NCBI RefSeq assembly: GCF_001856665.1
Contig: NZ_CP017781.1
Location: 3,302,001-3,366,000, forward strand
DNA from: Rhodobacter xanthinilyticus
Lineage (GTDB): Bacteria > Pseudomonadota > Alphaproteobacteria > Rhodobacterales > Rhodobacteraceae
DNA: 64,000 nt
Reading direction: 5' to 3'
A program made the position numbers and the translations under genes. Positions 61,563-64,000 of the stretch are shown here, piece after piece. Each line of letters begins with the position of its first letter. The stretch's first letter is position 1. Under the pieces are notes generated by a model. The model searched no databases. It saw nothing but the letters and a program-made list of their open reading frames with translations, and had not been told where the DNA came from.

Positions 61563-64000
61563 TCAGTCGGTGCCCGGCGGCGCGTCGCTGTTCGTCAGAT
61601 CGCATTTGGTATGTTGCCAGTACCACGGCAGGGCCGCGATTTCGGTCCGGGCGGCTGCAGGATTGCCGGTCTTGAAATGAGTTTCGATCAGGGCAAGCCG
61701 CGTGGCCAGCCGGTCTGCCCCGAACAGCCTTGCCGATCCGGTAAGGCGATGGACAAGCGCACAGGTCTGGTCGTTGGTATCGGGTTCGTCGGCCAGCTCT
61801 GCGATCCGGGCCAGCAGGTCTTCGGCTTCGGCGATAAAGGCCGGGCGTCGGCGGGCGATGATGGCATCGGCCAGGCTCTGGCCCGCATCGTCGTCCACCG
61901 CAACAGCGGCAGGGCAGACGCGGTGCAAGATATCGTTCAACTTGGTCATCGAGATCGGCTTGATCAGCACATCGGCCATGCCCGCGGCGCGAAAGCGCTG
62001 CTGTTCGTCTGGCATGGCATGGGCGGTCAGCGCGATGATCGGCGTTGCAACGTTCGGGCCGGGCTGGTCGCGCAGCGCCGCGGTCGCCTGCAACCCGTCC
62101 ATATTGGGCATCGAAATATCCATCAGGATCAGGTCATAGCGCCGCTGCGCCGCAGCAATCAGACCCTGCGCGCCGTCTTCGGCCTCGGTCACACGATGGC
62201 CCAGACGGGTTAGCATTTCGCCCAGCACAAGGCGATTGTTGGCATTGTCTTCGATCATCAGCACATCCAGCGTGCTTGTCTGGCTGGCCTGCGACGGGCG
62301 CCCCGGTCTGGGCGGCTGATCCTGCACCGGGTCCAGCAGCGGCAGGGCAAGGCTGAACCGGAAGGTTGACCCCTGCCCCGGCTGGCTTTCGGCGGTCAAA
62401 GTGCCGCCAAGCTGCGCCACCACGCGCCGCGCTATGCCAAGGCCCAGCCCGGTTCCGCCCTGCGGCCGGACATAGCTAGTGTCCAGCGTCACGAAATCAT
62501 CGAAGATGCGCCGCAGATCCTGCGGCGCGATGCCGATGCCGGTATCTTGCACGCTGAATTCGGTTGGCCCATCGGGGCCCAGATGGCGGATATTGAGCGT
62601 GATGGTGCCGTTTCGGGTGAACTTCACCGCATTGCCGACAAGATTAAGCAAGACCTGTTTCAGCAGCCGCGTATCCGAAAACACGGTGCAGCGCGCCGCG
62701 TCGGGCAGACAAAGCACCATACACGACCCCTGCTGCGCCGCAGTGGCGACCTGATTGTCGATCACGTCATGGGCCAGTGCGGCAAGGTTGACCGGCTCGG
62801 AAACGGTGGGCACCTGCCGGTTGTCATGGCGCGAAACCTCCAGCACGTCGTTCACATGCTGCAACAGCACATTGCCCGCGCTTTCCAGAATATGCACATA
62901 GTCGCGCTGCTTGCGCGTCAGCCGGGTCAGCGCCAGCAATTCGGTGGTGCCCAGCAGCCCGTTCAGCGGTGTGCGGATTTCGTGGCTCATCACCGCCAGC
63001 AGCTCTGCCTTGGCGCGTTCGCCGGCAAGCGCCCTGTCGCGGGCCCTGAGCAGGTTTTCCTCGGCCGCAACTTCGGCCGTCAGGTCGCGTAGAAACGCCA
63101 CCAGCAGCCGCGGCCCCGGCCGGTTTGCTGCCGTAATCGACAGTTCAACCGGAAAGATCGTGCCCTTCCGGCTCAGCGCCAAAAGCCGCTGTCGGCGGGT
63201 TTCCTCGCCGGGATCGTGACTGGCAACCTCGTCAATGATGCGGCACAGGGCAGACCGCTGGTCTTCGGGCAGTAGCAGGTCCGGCGCGTTGGCGCCAATC
63301 GCCCGCTCGGCCGATAGGCCGAACATCTGTTCGGCCCGCGTATTGAAGCTGGTGATGCGGTGGCGACCATCCATGGTGACCACCGCATCCTGCGCGGTGG
63401 CCACGATGGCGGCCATATGGGCCGCAGAGGCCTCGATCTCGATCCGGCGGGTGCGGTTCACCGCATCCATGCGCAACAGCACGGCAACCATTGCCAGCAA
63501 GGTCATCATCGAAACAACGGTCAGGGCCGCCACCAGCGTCAGCGTCTGTTCAACCTGTTCGCGGGCCGTGGCGGTGGTTTGGGCTAAGGTTGACAGCCCG
63601 GACAGCGCCATGGCCCGCACACTGGGGCGCAAAGCAAGGACCTGCTGTTGCAGATCGGGCAAGGCGGCAGCCAAGGCGGCATCGTCGTCGTCAATGTCGC
63701 GCACGGCGGCGAAGAGAAACAGCTTTATCTTCTGAAAGTTATCCAAAAAACTTTCGTTGATCGAAAGTTCAGTGTGCAGGTCGCTGGTGCTGATCGTCAA
63801 GATTCTGCTGTAAAAGATGTCAAACCTGCGCCGCACCTCGGCATAGGCGGCGTGCTGGCCCGGAATGTCGTAATGCGCCTCGTGGATGGCGACATCCAGC
63901 GCCAGAAGTTCGACCTCGGCCTGGCTCAGCGTCCAGTGGCCGGAATCGCGGTTTGCCGTTGCGCCATCGGCAATACGCTGGGCAACGTTCAGCGTCAGCA
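61563..64000 (-). CDS. Hybrid sensor histidine kinase with REC and HPt domains (5' end beyond window)
   Basis: The frame is open from 61563 to the window edge, so at least 812 residues are encoded and the start is missing. A periplasmic helical sensor region and a membrane segment (LVAALTVVSMMTLLAMVAVL) precede a PAS domain (AAIVATAQDAVVTMDGRHRI), HisKA with VMSHEIRTPLNGL, HATPase with NAVKFTRNG, DTGIGIA and GGTGLGLGIA, a receiver (LILMDISMPNMDG) and a C-terminal HPt (LVHRLTGSARLFGA). All phosphorelay residues are present, so phosphate can pass His-Asp-His to a separate regulator, plausibly the LuxR-type protein whose gene ends 24 bp away. Confidence 0.93.
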   Translation of the reverse strand, partial: LTLNVAQRIADGATANRDSGHWTLSQAEVELLALDVAIHEAHYDIPGQHAAYAEVRRRFDIFYSRILTISTSDLHTELSINESFLDNFQKIKLFLFAAVRDIDDDDAALAAALPDLQQQVLALRPSVRAMALSGLSTLAQTTATAREQVEQTLTLVAALTVVSMMTLLAMVAVLLRMDAVNRTRRIEIEASAAHMAAIVATAQDAVVTMDGRHRITSFNTRAEQMFGLSAERAIGANAPDLLLPEDQRSALCRIIDEVASHDPGEETRRQRLLALSRKGTIFPVELSITAANRPGPRLLVAFLRDLTAEVAAEENLLRARDRALAGERAKAELLAVMSHEIRTPLNGLLGTTELLALTRLTRKQRDYVHILESAGNVLLQHVNDVLEVSRHDNRQVPTVSEPVNLAALAHDVIDNQVATAAQQGSCMVLCLPDAARCTVFSDTRLLKQVLLNLVGNAVKFTRNGTITLNIRHLGPDGPTEFSVQDTGIGIAPQDLRRIFDDFVTLDTSYVRPQGGTGLGLGIARRVVAQLGGTLTAESQPGQGSTFRFSLALPLLDPVQDQPPRPGRPSQASQTSTLDVLMIEDNANNRLVLGEMLTRLGHRVTEAEDGAQGLIAAAQRRYDLILMDISMPNMDGLQATAALRDQPGPNVATPIIALTAHAMPDEQQRFRAAGMADVLIKPISMTKLNDILHRVCPAAVAVDDDAGQSLADAIIARRRPAFIAEAEDLLARIAELADEPDTNDQTCALVHRLTGSARLFGADRLATRLALIETHFKTGNPAAARTEIAALPWYWQHTKCDLTNSDAPPGTD

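Overview
The window is high-GC alphaproteobacterial DNA. It most resembles Rhodobacterales (Paracoccus/Rhodobacter-like): an exosortase-E/VPEID-type sorting system, a DUF6880 protein, VirC/VirD-type mobilisation genes and an alphaproteobacterial initiator-tRNA remnant. No rRNA, intact tRNA or CRISPR array is visible. The left ~35 kb is accessory DNA (phage-like genes, defence genes, IS elements, transfer genes). The right ~29 kb is an exopolysaccharide (EPS) locus.

1-10 kb: a minus-strand phage/ICE-like replication-recombination module. It runs from an excisionase-like HTH gene through small genes, an AAA ATPase, an SF2 helicase, a PD-(D/E)XK nuclease and a primase-polymerase/RecA-like helicase to a RuvC-like resolvase cut by the window edge. 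Most genes overlap by 4 bp (ATGA/GTGA). A divergent S24-type XRE repressor at 9.4 kb probably controls it. Inverted CCGAAACTGG repeats lie between the primase and resolvase genes.

10-24 kb: a defence and integration region. It holds an AAA-ATPase/subtilase pair that matches the IetAS anti-phage system, a tRNA-fMet 3' remnant flanked by two ~47-bp direct repeats, a DUF6880 gene and a tyrosine integrase. A WYL-domain regulator of the BrxR/CapW type follows. Behind it only the first ~23 codons of a type I restriction methyltransferase (hsdM) remain, cut by an IS21-family element. Next come an IS3-like element with 14-bp flanking repeats, an unrecognised 238-aa protein, and a Fic protein whose promoter carries two copies of the same operator.

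24-35 kb: a mobilisation region laid out as virC2-virC1 / oriT-like DNA / virD1(mobC)-virD2(relaxase)-virD4. No VirB genes are in the window. Decay follows: a helicase-end fragment, an IS3 element inserted into an IS5/IS1182-like transposase, and a frameshifted integrase relic.

35-61 kb: the EPS locus. On the left are a secreted protein with a VPEMD C-terminal sorting tail, and a minus-strand set of wza, wzb, wzc, a predicted outer-membrane protein, a small exported protein, an exosortase/CPBP-protease fusion (XrtE type) and an EpsD-like PPIase. On the right a tightly overlapping plus-strand operon encodes a sulfotransferase, Wzx, glycosyltransferases, Wzy, three acyl/acetyltransferases and more glycosyltransferases. 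A WecA/MraY-type priming transferase and gmd-fcl (GDP-L-fucose synthesis) follow. Together these suggest a fucose-containing, acylated and possibly sulfated polymer made by the Wzx/Wzy route, exported through Wza/Wzc, with an exosortase-sorted partner protein. The right end has a LuxR-type response regulator facing a hybrid histidine kinase that runs off the window.
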